Assembly (NCBI RefSeq): GCF_013409255.1
Contig: NZ_JACCAS010000002.1
Location: forward strand, 2,780,001 to 2,844,000
Length of the DNA stretch: 64,000 nt
Direction: 5' to 3'
Origin: Paraburkholderia bryophila
GTDB lineage: Bacteria; Pseudomonadota; Gammaproteobacteria; Burkholderiales; Burkholderiaceae
Every line of letters begins with the position of its first letter. Position 1 is the first letter of the stretch. The notes under the pieces are model-generated. The model did no database searches, was not told where the DNA came from, and was given only the letters and a program-made list of their open reading frames with translations. Positions 17,997 through 27,167 of the stretch are shown piece after piece. The position numbers and the translations under genes are program-made.

Positions 17997-20363
17997 ATGG
18001 GCAGAGTGACCGGAACGAGCCTGATACCCATCAATATGCTTTCGAACTCCACGCAACATCTGTCCGATTCCGGTTTACGCGATCGCTTCCATCGACGATC
18101 GCTCGAACACCAGCGCCCACTCTCCACGGTGACGATGGCGTTCACGGTGGTCGCGTTCCTATGCTTCGTCGGGGCGCGCAACCTGGTCGGCGGTCCGGCC
18201 GCGCCGCTCGCCTACCGGCTCACGTGCGCGCTCGTGCTCGCCCTGCTGGTGCTGGCGATTCCGCGCGCCCGAACCATCTGGCTGTTCGGCGCGATCGGCA
18301 TCGTCTACCTGCAGGTGCTGGTGGCCGGCATGGCGCTGAACGTCGCCGGTGTCGAGGCGCCGCTGCTGTGGGTGCTGCCGGCGCTGGCGGTGATCCCCAT
18401 CTGCGCCGCGCCGCTGTGGCTCACGCCCACGCATTTCTTCACCGGCACTGTGCTGTTCTATGCGGCAGCCCTCGCGCTGCTGTCCGGCGAGCCGCGCCCG
18501 CATGACGTGAACGTCGTCGTGTGGATGTGGATCGCGGCGATCGGCATGCCGACTTCAGCGGTGTTTCACTTCGGGTTCTACCGGTTCCGGCGCAACCACT
18601 TCCTCCTTGAGAGCCAACTGGCGCAACTCGCGGCGACCGATCCGCTGACCGGTCTGCAGAACCGCCGCGCGTTCGTCAAGCAGGCCGAGCGCCGGCTCGA
18701 CGGCGGCGCGCCCGACGAGCGCATCAGCGCGATCTTTCTGGACATCGACAGTTTCAAATCGCTGAACGACCGCTTCGGTCATGCGGTCGGCGACCATGCG
18801 CTGTATCAGGTCGCTCAGGTGCTGATGGAGGAGACCTCGGCGGAAGACAGCGTGAGCCGGATCGGCGGCGAGGAGTTCGCGGTGCTGCGGCGCGACGGGC
18901 TGGCCGGCGCGTTGCATCTGGCCGAGCGGCTGCGCGGCGCGATCGCCGCGATCGAGCGGCCGGACGGACATCTGACCGCGAGCTTCGGCGTGGCCGAGCA
19001 CCGGCGTGGCGAAAGCATCATGGTGCTGCTGGATCGCGCCGACGAAGCCTTGCTGCGCGCCAAGCACTCCGGGCGCAACCGCGTGTGCGCCGAACGCGCG
19101 CTGCCGCTCGAAGCGCTGCAACTGCTCGGCGACGATTTTGCCGCGGACGGGGAGGTGCGCCGGCATCGCTGGGAGGAGTATTACCTGACCTCGCACTTCC
19201 AGCCGCTCTACAGCCTGTCGCATCAGAAGCAGGTCGGCTTCGAGGCGTTGCTGCGCGGCGAACAGGACGACGGCACGCTAGTGCCGCCCGTGGTGCTGTT
19301 CGCGCCGAAGCCGTCCAGCGACGAAGGTGCGCTCGACCGCGCGAGTCATGCGGTCCATCTGGGCAATGCGCGCAAGTCGCTGCCCGCCGACGCGTGGCTG
19401 TTCCTCAATATTTTGCCGGCCACCTTCATCGCCGAGGGGTATGCGGATCAGCTCGCGAAGATCGTGCGGGCGGTCGGGCTCGATCCTGAACGCGTGATCC
19501 TCGAAATTCTCGAGTCGCATGGCGGCAGTGTGGACGACATGTCGCGCGCGGCGGCGTTGTATCGCGAGCACGGCTTCCTGATCGCCGTCGACGATTTCGG
19601 CGCCGGTCAGTCGAATCTCGACCGCTTGCTGCGCATTCGTCCGGACATCGTCAAGCTCGACGGCGAACTGATTCGCGCGACCAGCCACGGCACCGAACAG
19701 CCGATCCTGCCGAAGCTCGTCTCGCTGCTGCACCAGGCGGGCATGCTGGTGGTGGTCGAAGGCGTGGAGACGACCGAGGAGCTGATTCTCGCGGTGGAGT
19801 CGAACGTGGATTTCGCGCAAGGCTATCTGCTCGGGCGGCCGGCGGCGGAGATTGCGCCGCCGGAGTCGGTGCATCGGCGTATCGACGACGCGTTCGACGT
19901 GATCGCGCAAGGCCGCGCGCATCAGCATGCGTTGTTCGAGTCCGAAGTGGAGCCTTACCGGGTGGGTTTGCGCGCCGCCGCCGATTCGCTGCTCGCGGGT
20001 GTCGTGATGGACGACGCGTTTGCTGCGCTGTCGCGCTTCGAGCGCTGCATCAGTTGCTTCATTCTCGACGACTCCGGCCGACAGGTCGGGCCCGAAGTAC
20101 CGGGGCCGGCGCACAACAGCAAGGGCGCGTCGCTGCATCCGGTCGCGAATCCGCGCGATGCGCGCTGGGATCATCGGCCGTATTTCCGCAACGCGGTGTT
20201 GCTGCCGGGCGTGGCGGTGGCGAGCAATCCGTATCTGTCGCTGGCGAGTGGCCGGCCGTGTGTCGCGGTGACGTTGGCGGTGCAGTTCGCGGCCGGGCGC
20301 TCGGTGATTGGCGTGGAGCTGGACTGGTCGGCGCTGGGGTTGCCGTGGCCGGCGGGGGATTAG
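17997..20363 (+). CDS. GGDEF-EAL membrane protein with C-terminal sensor-like domain
   Basis: This 788-residue protein has N-terminal membrane helices (residues ~45-200), a GGDEF domain (IFLDIDSFKSLNDRFGHAVGD, GGEEF) and an EAL domain, followed by about 130 further residues. The GGDEF I-site is degenerate (SAED instead of RxxD). EAL catalytic positions are present: EALLR, FLNILP, EILE, VDDFGAG, DIVKLD, VVVEGVET and AQGYLLGRP, so phosphodiesterase activity is likely. The tail contains HRPYFRNAVLLPGVAVASNP and resembles the PAS/Cache-like sensor linked to EAL in YkuI. Starts possible are TTG 17985, ATG 17997 and ATG 18036; none has a clear ribosome site. It lies 115 bases after the cyclase, same strand, and could oppose it. 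Confidence 0.85.
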   Translation: MGRVTGTSLIPINMLSNSTQHLSDSGLRDRFHRRSLEHQRPLSTVTMAFTVVAFLCFVGARNLVGGPAAPLAYRLTCALVLALLVLAIPRARTIWLFGAIGIVYLQVLVAGMALNVAGVEAPLLWVLPALAVIPICAAPLWLTPTHFFTGTVLFYAAALALLSGEPRPHDVNVVVWMWIAAIGMPTSAVFHFGFYRFRRNHFLLESQLAQLAATDPLTGLQNRRAFVKQAERRLDGGAPDERISAIFLDIDSFKSLNDRFGHAVGDHALYQVAQVLMEETSAEDSVSRIGGEEFAVLRRDGLAGALHLAERLRGAIAAIERPDGHLTASFGVAEHRRGESIMVLLDRADEALLRAKHSGRNRVCAERALPLEALQLLGDDFAADGEVRRHRWEEYYLTSHFQPLYSLSHQKQVGFEALLRGEQDDGTLVPPVVLFAPKPSSDEGALDRASHAVHLGNARKSLPADAWLFLNILPATFIAEGYADQLAKIVRAVGLDPERVILEILESHGGSVDDMSRAAALYREHGFLIAVDDFGAGQSNLDRLLRIRPDIVKLDGELIRATSHGTEQPILPKLVSLLHQAGMLVVVEGVETTEELILAVESNVDFAQGYLLGRPAAEIAPPESVHRRIDDAFDVIAQGRAHQHALFESEVEPYRVGLRAAADSLLAGVVMDDAFAALSRFERCISCFILDDSGRQVGPEVPGPAHNSKGASLHPVANPRDARWDHRPYFRNAVLLPGVAVASNPYLSLASGRPCVAVTLAVQFAAGRSVIGVELDWSALGLPWPAGD

Positions 20364-20429
20364 CGACGGGGCCGGGGGGGCGCGTCTGGTAGTGAGCCGT
20401 TAGCGAGCCGTCCCGCCTTATAGGCAAAC

Positions 20430-20450
20430 GGTGACCGATTGCCGGTCACC
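20430..20450. other. Perfect hairpin between convergent genes
   Basis: GGTGACCG-ATTGC-CGGTCACC forms an eight-pair stem in the roughly 100-base gap between the convergent GGDEF-EAL gene and hpaI. No T-run follows on either strand, so it is not a canonical intrinsic terminator. It may still protect or end both mRNAs. Confidence 0.4.
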
Positions 20451-20461
20451 GAGCGGTCAAC

Positions 20462-21271
20462 TCAATACCCGCCTTTAACCGGCGCCGCCGCACCCGCCGT
20501 GTTTTTATACGACGCCGCCAGATCCGCCGCCGCGCGACTCAGCAAACCCGTGTCCGTGCCTACCGCCACGAACGTCGCGCCCGCCGCGAGATAGTCGGCC
20601 GCGAGCGCCGGATCCGGCGCCAGCACACCTGCCGCCTTGCCCGCACGCCGCACGATGTCGATGCCTTGACGGATCGCTGCGCGCACGCCCGGATCGCCGG
20701 GTTTGCCCAGCAAGCCCATCGACGCACTCAAATCCGCCGGCCCGAAAAACACACCGTCGACGCCATCCACGGCCGCGATGGCCGGCAGGTTCTCCATGCC
20801 TTGCACGGTTTCCACCTGCACCAGCACGCACAACTCGCTAGCCGCCGCGTTCAGATAATCGGGAATCCGATTCCAGCGCGAGGCGCGCGCCAACGCGCTG
20901 CCCACACCCCGAATGCCTTGCGGCGGATAACGCGTGGCGGCGACCGCGTCGGCGGCTTGCGCGGCGGTATCGATCATGGGCAGCAGCAGGGTTTGCGCGC
21001 CGATGTCGAGCAACTGCTTGATCAGCGCGCTGTCGCTGCGCACTGGCCGCACCACCGGATGCGACGGGTACGCGGCCACGGCCTGCAATTGCGCGAGCGT
21101 GCTGCGCACGTCGTTCGGTGCATGTTCGTTGTCGATCAGCAGCCAGTCGAAACCGGCCGTGGCCAGCAATTCGGTGACGTACCCATCGGCGAGCGCGGCC
21201 CACAGACCGAACTGCGGTTGGCCTTCGCTCAGCGCGCGTTTGAAGGGGTTGTGCGGTAGGGATAGGGACAT
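20462..21271 (-). CDS. hpaI: 4-hydroxy-2-oxoheptanedioate (HHED) aldolase HpaI
   Basis: HpaI is a class II, metal-dependent aldolase that splits 4-hydroxy-2-oxoheptane-1,7-dioate into pyruvate and succinic semialdehyde, the last step of homoprotocatechuate breakdown. The 269-residue protein matches the HpcH/HpaI family: [47 protein letters not shown] (phosphate/carboxylate loop), [11 protein letters not shown] with the metal Glu, and [14 protein letters not shown] with the metal Asp. It is the final gene of the hpa operon, eight bases after hpaH, and convergent with the GGDEF-EAL gene. Confidence 0.93.
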   Translation of the reverse strand: MSLSLPHNPFKRALSEGQPQFGLWAALADGYVTELLATAGFDWLLIDNEHAPNDVRSTLAQLQAVAAYPSHPVVRPVRSDSALIKQLLDIGAQTLLLPMIDTAAQAADAVAATRYPPQGIRGVGSALARASRWNRIPDYLNAAASELCVLVQVETVQGMENLPAIAAVDGVDGVFFGPADLSASMGLLGKPGDPGVRAAIRQGIDIVRRAGKAAGVLAPDPALAADYLAAGATFVAVGTDTGLLSRAAADLAASYKNTAGAAAPVKGGY

Positions 21272-21279
21272 AAGCCGCC

Positions 21280-22083
21280 TCAGATGAAATTCAAACCGAT
21301 GCCGCCTAGCGGACCGTAGTCGACATGGAACGTGTCGCCCGCGCGCGCCGGGATCGGGCTCGTGAACGAACCGCTCAGGATCACGTCGTTGGCGTTCAGC
21401 GATTCGTCGTAGGGAGCGATCTTGTTTGCGAGCCAGGCCACGCCGGTCGCGGGATGGTTGAGCACGGCGGCGGCGAGACCGCTTTCTTCGACTGCGCCAT
21501 TCTTGTACAGCAGCGCGCCGACCCAGCGCAGGTCGACGTCCAGCGGTCGCACCGGTCGCCCGCCGAGCACGATGCCCGCATTGGCCGCGAAGTCCGAGAT
21601 CGTGTCGTAGACCTTGCGCGGTGCCTTGGTGTCACGGTCGAACTGTTCGATGCGCGCGTCGATGATCTCCACCGCGGGGGTTACGTAGGCGGTGGCGTCG
21701 AGCACGTCGAACAGCGTCACGCCGGGGCCTTTCAGCGGCTTGCTCAGCACGAACGCCAGTTCGACTTCCACGCGCGGGGAGATGAAGCGATCCGCGCGAA
21801 TGTCCTGGCCGGCCTCGATAAACATGCTGTCGAGCAACGGCGCGTAATCGGGTTCGTCGATCTGCGACGAACGCTGCATGGCGCGCGACGTCAGGCCGAT
21901 CTTGCGGCCCTTGATCACGTGGCCGGCGGCGAGTTTGAGCTTGACCCACTCGCGTTGAATCGCGTAGCCGTCCTGGACGGTCATGGTCGGAAACCGGGCG
22001 GAGAAGTGGCGCAGTTGCGTGCGGGTTTTCTCGGCGTGGTCGAGTTCTGCCGCGAGGTCGCGGATAGTCTGTTCGTCTAGCAT
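21280..22083 (-). CDS. hpaH: 2-oxo-hept-4-ene-1,7-dioate hydratase HpaH
   Basis: HpaH adds water to 2-oxohept-4-enedioate to give the HpaI substrate. The 267-residue protein belongs to the fumarylacetoacetase-fold hydratase/decarboxylase (MhpD/HpcG) family. It contains [40 protein letters not shown] (hydratase signature), [18 protein letters not shown] with the metal-binding E-x-E, and [12 protein letters not shown]. It precedes hpaI by eight bases and follows hpaF by about 36. Length and motifs are typical. Confidence 0.93.
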   Translation of the reverse strand: MLDEQTIRDLAAELDHAEKTRTQLRHFSARFPTMTVQDGYAIQREWVKLKLAAGHVIKGRKIGLTSRAMQRSSQIDEPDYAPLLDSMFIEAGQDIRADRFISPRVEVELAFVLSKPLKGPGVTLFDVLDATAYVTPAVEIIDARIEQFDRDTKAPRKVYDTISDFAANAGIVLGGRPVRPLDVDLRWVGALLYKNGAVEESGLAAAVLNHPATGVAWLANKIAPYDESLNANDVILSGSFTSPIPARAGDTFHVDYGPLGGIGLNFI

Positions 22084-22119
22084 GATGGGTTCTCGATGAG
22101 CCGCGTTTTTCCGGCCTTT

Positions 22120-22518
22120 TTAGGCCTTGAGCCGTGCGTGCAGATTGTTGTGCTTCCATGTGCCGGCTTCGCTGAACTCGTTGATTTCCAGCGACAACGC
22201 GAGGCCGTGCTGCTCGAATTCCGTGGCGAAGTGCTGTTTGATCAGCGCGAACAGGGCTTCGCCGGTGGCCTTTTTAGCGGCCTCCGAGCGGCCCGCGCCG
22301 ATCTTCAGATTCGCGTGCAGGAACGCGGCGTCGGGGCGGCCGTCGGCAATGCAGTACTGTTCGCAGCGCAACGCGCGCACGCGGATGCCGCCGAGCGGAT
22401 AGACCCGTTGTTCGTTTTCGCGCTGGGCGTCGAGGCACTGCGCGAGTGCGTTGCACAGTTGCCCGATGCTGTCGGCGTTCGCGAGATTGGCGCTGTATTC
22501 GAGTGTGAGATGCGGCAC
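22120..22518 (-). CDS. hpaF: 5-carboxymethyl-2-hydroxymuconate isomerase HpaF (CHMI)
   Basis: HpaF is a small trimeric tautomerase-superfamily enzyme that isomerises 5-carboxymethyl-2-hydroxymuconate. The 132-residue chain starts MPHLTLEYSANL. After Met removal it exposes the catalytic N-terminal proline expected in this superfamily, and the PHL.LEYS.N opening is the CHMI signature. Further matches are GGIRVRALRCEQYCIADG and FLHANLKIGAGRSEAAKKAT. It sits between hpaD and hpaH in the canonical order, 30 bases after the hpaD stop. Confidence 0.92.
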   Translation of the reverse strand: MPHLTLEYSANLANADSIGQLCNALAQCLDAQRENEQRVYPLGGIRVRALRCEQYCIADGRPDAAFLHANLKIGAGRSEAAKKATGEALFALIKQHFATEFEQHGLALSLEINEFSEAGTWKHNNLHARLKA

Positions 22519-22548
22519 GTTAGGCTCCTAACTCTGATTCAGGCGACT

Positions 22549-23412
22549 TCAAACGGGCAGCGGCGTGACCGGAAAGATCGCATTGATCTGGCCGGTGCCC
22601 GAACTGCCGAAATACGGCGTGACGACTTCCACCTTGCCGTCGTAGCGATCCCAACCGAGTGCGCCGAGCAGCATCGCGGTGTCGTGCATGCCGCCTTCGC
22701 CCCAACATTTCTCGTTGTAGAGCGGCAGCATTTCGCAGAAGGTTTTCCAGTCGCCGGCTTCCCACATCTCGACCACTTTGCGGTCCATCTGTTCGAGGAA
22801 CGGGTTCCACACCTTATGCATGAACTGCTCGGCGGTGCCGTTATCGGCGAAGTGGTGGCTGAGCGACCCGCTCGCCAGAATCGCGACGGTGCCGTCGTAG
22901 CGCTCTTCGATCGCCTTGCGCACCGCGAGGCCGAAGCGGGCGCTGGTGGCGAGGTCGTGCCACATGCACCAGCCCGCTACCGAGACGGTCTTGAAGTGCT
23001 GATCGGCGTTCATATAGCGCATCGGCACCAGCGTGCCGTACTCGAGTTCGAGCGTGGTCTGGCTGTGCGCGCGGCTTTTCACGCCCATTTCGTTCGCGAC
23101 TTCGGCGATCAGGTCACCGAGTCCGACATTGCCGGGGTACGCGTACGGCATGTTCTTGATGAAATGCGGCAGTTCGTTGCTGGTGTAGACGCCTTCGAAA
23201 TTCGGCGCGCAATTGATGTGGTATTCGCTGTTCACCAGCCAGTGCACGTCGAACACCACGATCGTATCCACGCCCAGTTCACGGCAGCGGCGGCCGATTT
23301 CATGATGACCGTCGATCGCCGGTTGACGGCAGCCCTTATGCGGGCCGTCGAGTTCGGACAGATATAACGACGGGACGTGCGTGACTTTTGCTGCTAATGC
23401 GAGCGTGCCCAC
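22549..23412 (-). CDS. hpaD: 3,4-dihydroxyphenylacetate 2,3-dioxygenase HpaD
   Basis: HpaD opens the homoprotocatechuate ring between C2 and C3 with O2 using Fe(II). The 287-residue protein is the LigB-type (class III) extradiol dioxygenase. It has THVPSLYLSELDGPHKGCRQ, VFDVHWLVNSEYHINC (metal-ligand histidines), ASGSLSHHFADNG and a C-terminal GTGQINAIFPVTPLPV. The start is GTG at 23412, supported by AGGAG six to seven bases upstream. A strong hairpin (23428-23459) lies between this gene and hpaE. Confidence 0.93.
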   Translation of the reverse strand: MGTLALAAKVTHVPSLYLSELDGPHKGCRQPAIDGHHEIGRRCRELGVDTIVVFDVHWLVNSEYHINCAPNFEGVYTSNELPHFIKNMPYAYPGNVGLGDLIAEVANEMGVKSRAHSQTTLELEYGTLVPMRYMNADQHFKTVSVAGWCMWHDLATSARFGLAVRKAIEERYDGTVAILASGSLSHHFADNGTAEQFMHKVWNPFLEQMDRKVVEMWEAGDWKTFCEMLPLYNEKCWGEGGMHDTAMLLGALGWDRYDGKVEVVTPYFGSSGTGQINAIFPVTPLPV

Positions 23413-23427
23413 TTTGATCTCCTGTCG

Positions 23428-23459
23428 ACCCGAGTTAGCGCTTCAGCGCTTACTCGGGT
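23428..23459. other. Strong stem-loop in the hpaE-hpaD spacer
   Basis: ACCCGAGT pairs with ACTCGGGT, then after one mismatch AGCGC pairs with GCGCT around a four-base loop. It lies in the 105-base gap between hpaE and hpaD, upstream of the hpaD ribosome site, and no T-run follows. It looks like an intercistronic mRNA-stability or partial-termination element rather than a full terminator, since hpaDFHI would otherwise be cut off. Confidence 0.5.
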
Positions 23460-23517
23460 CCCATGGCGCTTTCCTTGATCTCCGCAACGCAGTTGCGGCG
23501 CTATGTCGTGTGGCGCC

Positions 23518-24975
23518 TCAAACGCCCCAGCGCGGAATGTGATGCGAGCCGAGCGACACGCAGACGTTCTTCGGTTCGAGGAACACTTCATAGCTCCACG
23601 TGCCGCCTTCGCGACCCACGCCGGAAGCTTTTGTACCGCCGAACGGCTGACGCAGATCGCGCACGTTCTGACTATTGACGAAGCACATGCCGGCTTCGAC
23701 CGCCGCGGCGACGCGCAGCGCGCGACCCGTGCTCTCGGTCCAGATGTAGCTCGACAGACCGTACGAAATATCGTTCGCAAGTCTGATCGCCTCGGCTTCG
23801 TCGTCGAACGGAATCAGGCAGGCGACCGGGCCGAAGATTTCTTCCTGCGCAATGCGCATGCGGTTGTCGACGTCGACGAACACCGTCGGCTTCACGAAGT
23901 TGCCTTTGCGCATGGCGTCCGGCAAATCCGGCGCGTCGAGTCCGCCGCACGCGAGCGTCGCGCCTTCTTTCGGGCCGAGTTCGATATAGCTGCGCACTTT
24001 CGCCAGATGCCCCTGGCTGATCATCGGTCCGACGATCGTGCTGTCGGCGAGCGGATCGCCCACCGTCAGGCGCTTCGCACGCTCCACGAATCGCTCGGCG
24101 AATCGCGCGTAAATCGAGCGCTGCACGAGAATGCGCGAACCGGCGGTGCAGCGTTCGCCGTTGTTCGAGAAGATCATGAACACGGCGGCGTCGAGCGCGC
24201 GTTCGAAATCGGCGTCGTCGAAAATCACGAACGGCGACTTGCCGCCCAGTTCCATCGAAAACTTCTTCAGGCCGGCGGTCTGCACGATACGGTTGCCGGT
24301 CGCGGTCGATCCCGTGAACGACACGGCGTGCACGTCGGGATGCGCGACCAGCGGCTCGCCGGTGTCTTTGCCGAAACCGTGCACGACGTTCAGCACGCCC
24401 GCCGGAATGCCCGCTTCGAGCGCGAGCTGGCCGAGCATCGACGCGGTGAGCGGCGACAGCTCGCTCATCTTCAGCACCGCCGTGTTGCCGAAGGCGAGGC
24501 AGGGCGCAACCTTCCACGTGGCGGTCATGAACGGCACGTTCCACGGCGAGATCAGCGCGCACACGCCGACCGGATGGAACAGCGTGTAGTTCAGATGTGT
24601 CTCGGTCGGATACGTATGGCCGTCGACGCGCGTGCACATCTCGGCGAAGTAGTTGAAGTTGTCGGCGGCGCGCGGCACGAGTTGCTTGCGCGTTTGCGAG
24701 ATCGTCTGACCCGTGTCCTTCGTTTCGGTCTCGGAGATCTCCGGCACGTTCTTCACGATCAGCTCGCCGAGCTTGCGGATCAGCTTCGCGCGCTCGGCGG
24801 CGGGTTTGGCGGCCCAGGCGGGGAACGCGTCTTTGGCCGCACGCACGGCGGCGTCCACTTCCTGCGCGCTGCCGCGGGCGACTTCGGCGAGCACCTCTTG
24901 CGTGGCCGGATTGACCGTTTCGAAGTAATCCTGCGCGGCGCTCGTTTTGCCGTTGATCAGATGGTCGATTCGCAT
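23518..24975 (-). CDS. hpaE: 5-carboxymethyl-2-hydroxymuconate semialdehyde dehydrogenase HpaE
   Basis: HpaE oxidises the HpaD ring-cleavage product with NAD. This 485-residue aldehyde dehydrogenase starts MRIDHLINGKTS. It contains SPWNVPFMTATWKVAPCLAF, FTGSTATGNRI, ELGGKSPFVIF with the general-base Glu, NNGERCTAGSR with the nucleophilic Cys, and [37 protein letters not shown] is typical of HpaE. It follows hpaG2 by 45 bases. Order and length match the known pathway. Confidence 0.94.
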   Translation of the reverse strand: MRIDHLINGKTSAAQDYFETVNPATQEVLAEVARGSAQEVDAAVRAAKDAFPAWAAKPAAERAKLIRKLGELIVKNVPEISETETKDTGQTISQTRKQLVPRAADNFNYFAEMCTRVDGHTYPTETHLNYTLFHPVGVCALISPWNVPFMTATWKVAPCLAFGNTAVLKMSELSPLTASMLGQLALEAGIPAGVLNVVHGFGKDTGEPLVAHPDVHAVSFTGSTATGNRIVQTAGLKKFSMELGGKSPFVIFDDADFERALDAAVFMIFSNNGERCTAGSRILVQRSIYARFAERFVERAKRLTVGDPLADSTIVGPMISQGHLAKVRSYIELGPKEGATLACGGLDAPDLPDAMRKGNFVKPTVFVDVDNRMRIAQEEIFGPVACLIPFDDEAEAIRLANDISYGLSSYIWTESTGRALRVAAAVEAGMCFVNSQNVRDLRQPFGGTKASGVGREGGTWSYEVFLEPKNVCVSLGSHHIPRWGV

Positions 24976-25020
24976 TGCCTTGTCCTTTCTCTATTCACTG
25001 TCGATCAGGCGATCAGCCGA

Positions 25021-25779
25021 TCAGGCGCGGCCGAAGTCCGCGTCGGAGGCGATCGTATTGACGAGACGGCCAAGGCCGTCGATTTCGCAGACCACTTCGT
25101 CGCCGGCATTCACGTTGACGATGCCTTCCGGCGTGCCGGTGAGGATCACGTCGCCGGGCGCGAGCGTCATGAAGCCGCTCAGGTATTCGATCAGCGCCGG
25201 AATGTCGGTGACGAGATCGCGCGTATTGCCGTGCTGCTGGCGGGTGCCGTTCACGAACGTGCGCAATTCCAGTTGCGTGACGTCGGCGATATCGGCGGCG
25301 TCGACGAACCAGGGGCCGAGCACCGTGCCGCCGTCGCGATTCTTCACGCGCAGGTTGGGGCGGTAGTAGTTTTCGAGGTAATCGCGGATCGCGTAGTCGT
25401 TGGCGATCATGTAGCCGGCCACGTGCTGCATGGCGTTTTCGCGCGTCACGTTCTGCGCGGTGCGGCCGATCACCACCGCCAGCTCGCACTCGTAGTGCAT
25501 GAAGGCGACGCCGGCCGGGCGGCGCGTGAAGCCGCGATGGCCGATCACCGTGCCCGGTCCCTTGAGGAACACGAGTGGCTCTTCCTGCTTGCTGAACTGC
25601 AATTCCCTGGCATGCTCGGCGTAGTTCAAGCCGAGCGCGAAGATCGTGCCGACGTCGATCGGCGCGAGCCAGACCACTTCATTCTCGCGACACACGCGGC
25701 CATCGGCCAGGCGCACGCCTTGTGCATCCGGATAGGCTTCGTGAATCGCGCCTGCATACGCTACACGGCCGCGCATCAT
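25021..25779 (-). CDS. hpaG2: HpaG C-terminal-half homologue (isomerase/decarboxylase, FAH family)
   Basis: This 252-residue fumarylacetoacetase-family protein has TIFALGLNYAEHARELQFSK, EEPLVFLKGPGTVIGHRG, MHYECELAVVIGRTAQNV with the acidic metal ligands, IANDYAIRDYLENYYRPNLR and ILTGTPEGIVNVNAGDEV. It corresponds to one half of the fused bifunctional HpaG of enterics, which decarboxylates and isomerises 5-oxo-pent-3-ene-1,2,5-tricarboxylate. Its start overlaps the hpaG1 stop by four bases (ATGA), so the two halves are translationally coupled. Confidence 0.9.
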   Translation of the reverse strand: MMRGRVAYAGAIHEAYPDAQGVRLADGRVCRENEVVWLAPIDVGTIFALGLNYAEHARELQFSKQEEPLVFLKGPGTVIGHRGFTRRPAGVAFMHYECELAVVIGRTAQNVTRENAMQHVAGYMIANDYAIRDYLENYYRPNLRVKNRDGGTVLGPWFVDAADIADVTQLELRTFVNGTRQQHGNTRDLVTDIPALIEYLSGFMTLAPGDVILTGTPEGIVNVNAGDEVVCEIDGLGRLVNTIASDADFGRA

Positions 25780-26570
25780 GACGGTTCTCCTGCGTGTTTT
25801 GTTGCACCCGCTGCCGCGTCTGAAGCGGCGACAAACGAAATGGTCAGCGGCGGCAAGCCGCCGATAGAGAGCGTGGCGGTGTCGCCGACATGCGCGACCG
25901 GCGAACCGTGCGGCACGCCGAGCGTGATGACGTCGCCTGCGCTGAGGGTCATGAAATCGGTGACGTCGGCGAGCAATCGCGCCACGTTGCGCACCGACGA
26001 CGCCGTGTTCGCCGTGAACGGTTCAGCGCCGTTGAGCGACACGGTGATGTCGAGACGATCCGGCACGGCAACATGATGCGCTGCAACGACCGCCGGTCCG
26101 ATCACGCAAAAACCGTCGCGCGCGCGGAACCGCACCGAAGGGCGGTACACGCTCGCATGCGGCACGCTAAGGTCGCCCACCAGCGTGTAACCGGCAACGT
26201 AGTCCAATGCGCGATCCGCGTCGACCCGTGTTGCAGTGCGGCCGATCACGATACCGAGCGACGCACCCACTTCCACGCCCAACGCGTTGTCCGGCACGAC
26301 GACCCGAGCGCGATGCCCGGCGAACGTATTGCGCGGCTTCAGATACAGCACCGGCGCTTGCGGCGGCGCCTTGTACGGCGCGGCGTGCATCGCATCGCCG
26401 AGCGCCGCGAGCGCGGCGCGGTCGTTCAGCAAGGTTCCATAAACCGCGCCGCTAACCGGCGCGCGGCATGCCATGCCACGGCCCAGCAGGGCGGCCGCGC
26501 TGGCGGCGTCCACATCGCGAGGCAGCGCGTCGCCTTCGGGATGCAGCAGATGATCGGCAAGTGCAAACAT
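25776..26570 (-). CDS. hpaG1: HpaG N-terminal-half homologue (FAH family)
   Basis: The 264-residue protein is from the fumarylacetoacetase fold: YLKPRNTFAGHRARVVVPDN, VEVGASLGIVIGRTATRVD, LDYVAGYTLVGDLSVPHASV and ITLGVPHGSPVAHVGDT. The first ~70 residues are divergent. The frame is open to 26639, but that would place the 14-bp palindrome at 26596-26609 inside the gene. The ATG at 26570 has GAGAG upstream and a normal leader, so it is preferred. It is the first gene of the hpa operon and acts with HpaG2 in the decarboxylation/isomerisation step. The oddly variable N-terminus may reflect loss of a catalytic role in this half. Confidence 0.85.
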   Translation of the reverse strand: MFALADHLLHPEGDALPRDVDAASAAALLGRGMACRAPVSGAVYGTLLNDRAALAALGDAMHAAPYKAPPQAPVLYLKPRNTFAGHRARVVVPDNALGVEVGASLGIVIGRTATRVDADRALDYVAGYTLVGDLSVPHASVYRPSVRFRARDGFCVIGPAVVAAHHVAVPDRLDITVSLNGAEPFTANTASSVRNVARLLADVTDFMTLSAGDVITLGVPHGSPVAHVGDTATLSIGGLPPLTISFVAASDAAAGATKHAGEPS

Positions 26571-26595
26571 AGTCTGGCGGTCTCTCGGCAAAAAC

Positions 26596-26609
26596 ACTAA
26601 CATGTTAGT
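26596..26609. promoter_or_regulatory. Perfect palindrome, likely HpaR operator
   Basis: ACTAACATGTTAGT is a perfect 14-bp palindrome in the 138-base region between the divergent hpaG1 and hpaR starts, 26 bases from the hpaG1 ATG. Dyads with an AACATGTT core are what a MarR-family dimer such as HpaR would bind. A second, imperfect dyad built on CCATGG lies near 26626-26638. Repression of both directions is the expected outcome, with release by the aromatic inducer. The assignment to HpaR is inferred from position. Confidence 0.7.
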
Positions 26610-26708
26610 AGTATCGCGCTTGATATGATCCATGGTCAATAGTCATGTCGGCTGATCGCGGGTTTTCCCTTAAGCTTCGACGGCTGCTTTTTTAATTCCT
26701 CTTCGAAC

Positions 26709-27158
26709 ATGTCCGCTGCCTCCACCCGAGTTTTGCACCGCAACCTGCCCATGCTGTTGTTGCGCGCCCGAGAAAAAATGATGGAGCGTTTTCGTCCATT
26801 GATTACCGCGCATGGATTGACCGAGCAGCAATGGCGCGTGATCCGCGCGCTCAACGAGCACGGGCCGATGGAGCCGCGTCATATCTCCGACATCTGCACG
26901 ATTTCGAGCCCGAGCATGGCCGGCGTGCTCGCGCGGATGGAGAGCATGGAACTGGTGATCAAGGAGCGTTTCGCGGAAGACCAGCGGCGCGTGCTGGTGT
27001 CGCTGACCGAGACCAGCGTGGACCTGGTGCGGGTGATTTCAAAAGATCTTGAAGCGCATTACCGCGAGTTGGAGCGCAAGGTCGGACCGGAGATCGTCGA
27101 ACGGGTTTATCGCGCGGTGGACGATCTGCTGGCCGGTCTCGAAGAAGAGGACGAGTAA
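26709..27158 (+). CDS. hpaR: MarR-family regulator of homoprotocatechuate degradation HpaR
   Basis: This 149-residue MarR protein has a winged helix: LTEQQWRVIRALNEHGPMEP, RHISDICTISSPSMAGVLAR (recognition region) and RFAEDQRRVLVSLTE (wing). The N-terminal helix RNLPMLLLRAREKMMERFRP matches the HpaR subfamily. It is divergent from the hpa operon it should repress and convergent with the LuxR-type gene, with nine bases between their stops. It ends in a Glu/Asp tail (GLEEEDE). Confidence 0.92.
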   Translation: MSAASTRVLHRNLPMLLLRAREKMMERFRPLITAHGLTEQQWRVIRALNEHGPMEPRHISDICTISSPSMAGVLARMESMELVIKERFAEDQRRVLVSLTETSVDLVRVISKDLEAHYRELERKVGPEIVERVYRAVDDLLAGLEEEDE

Positions 27159-27167
27159 CGCCGTGGC

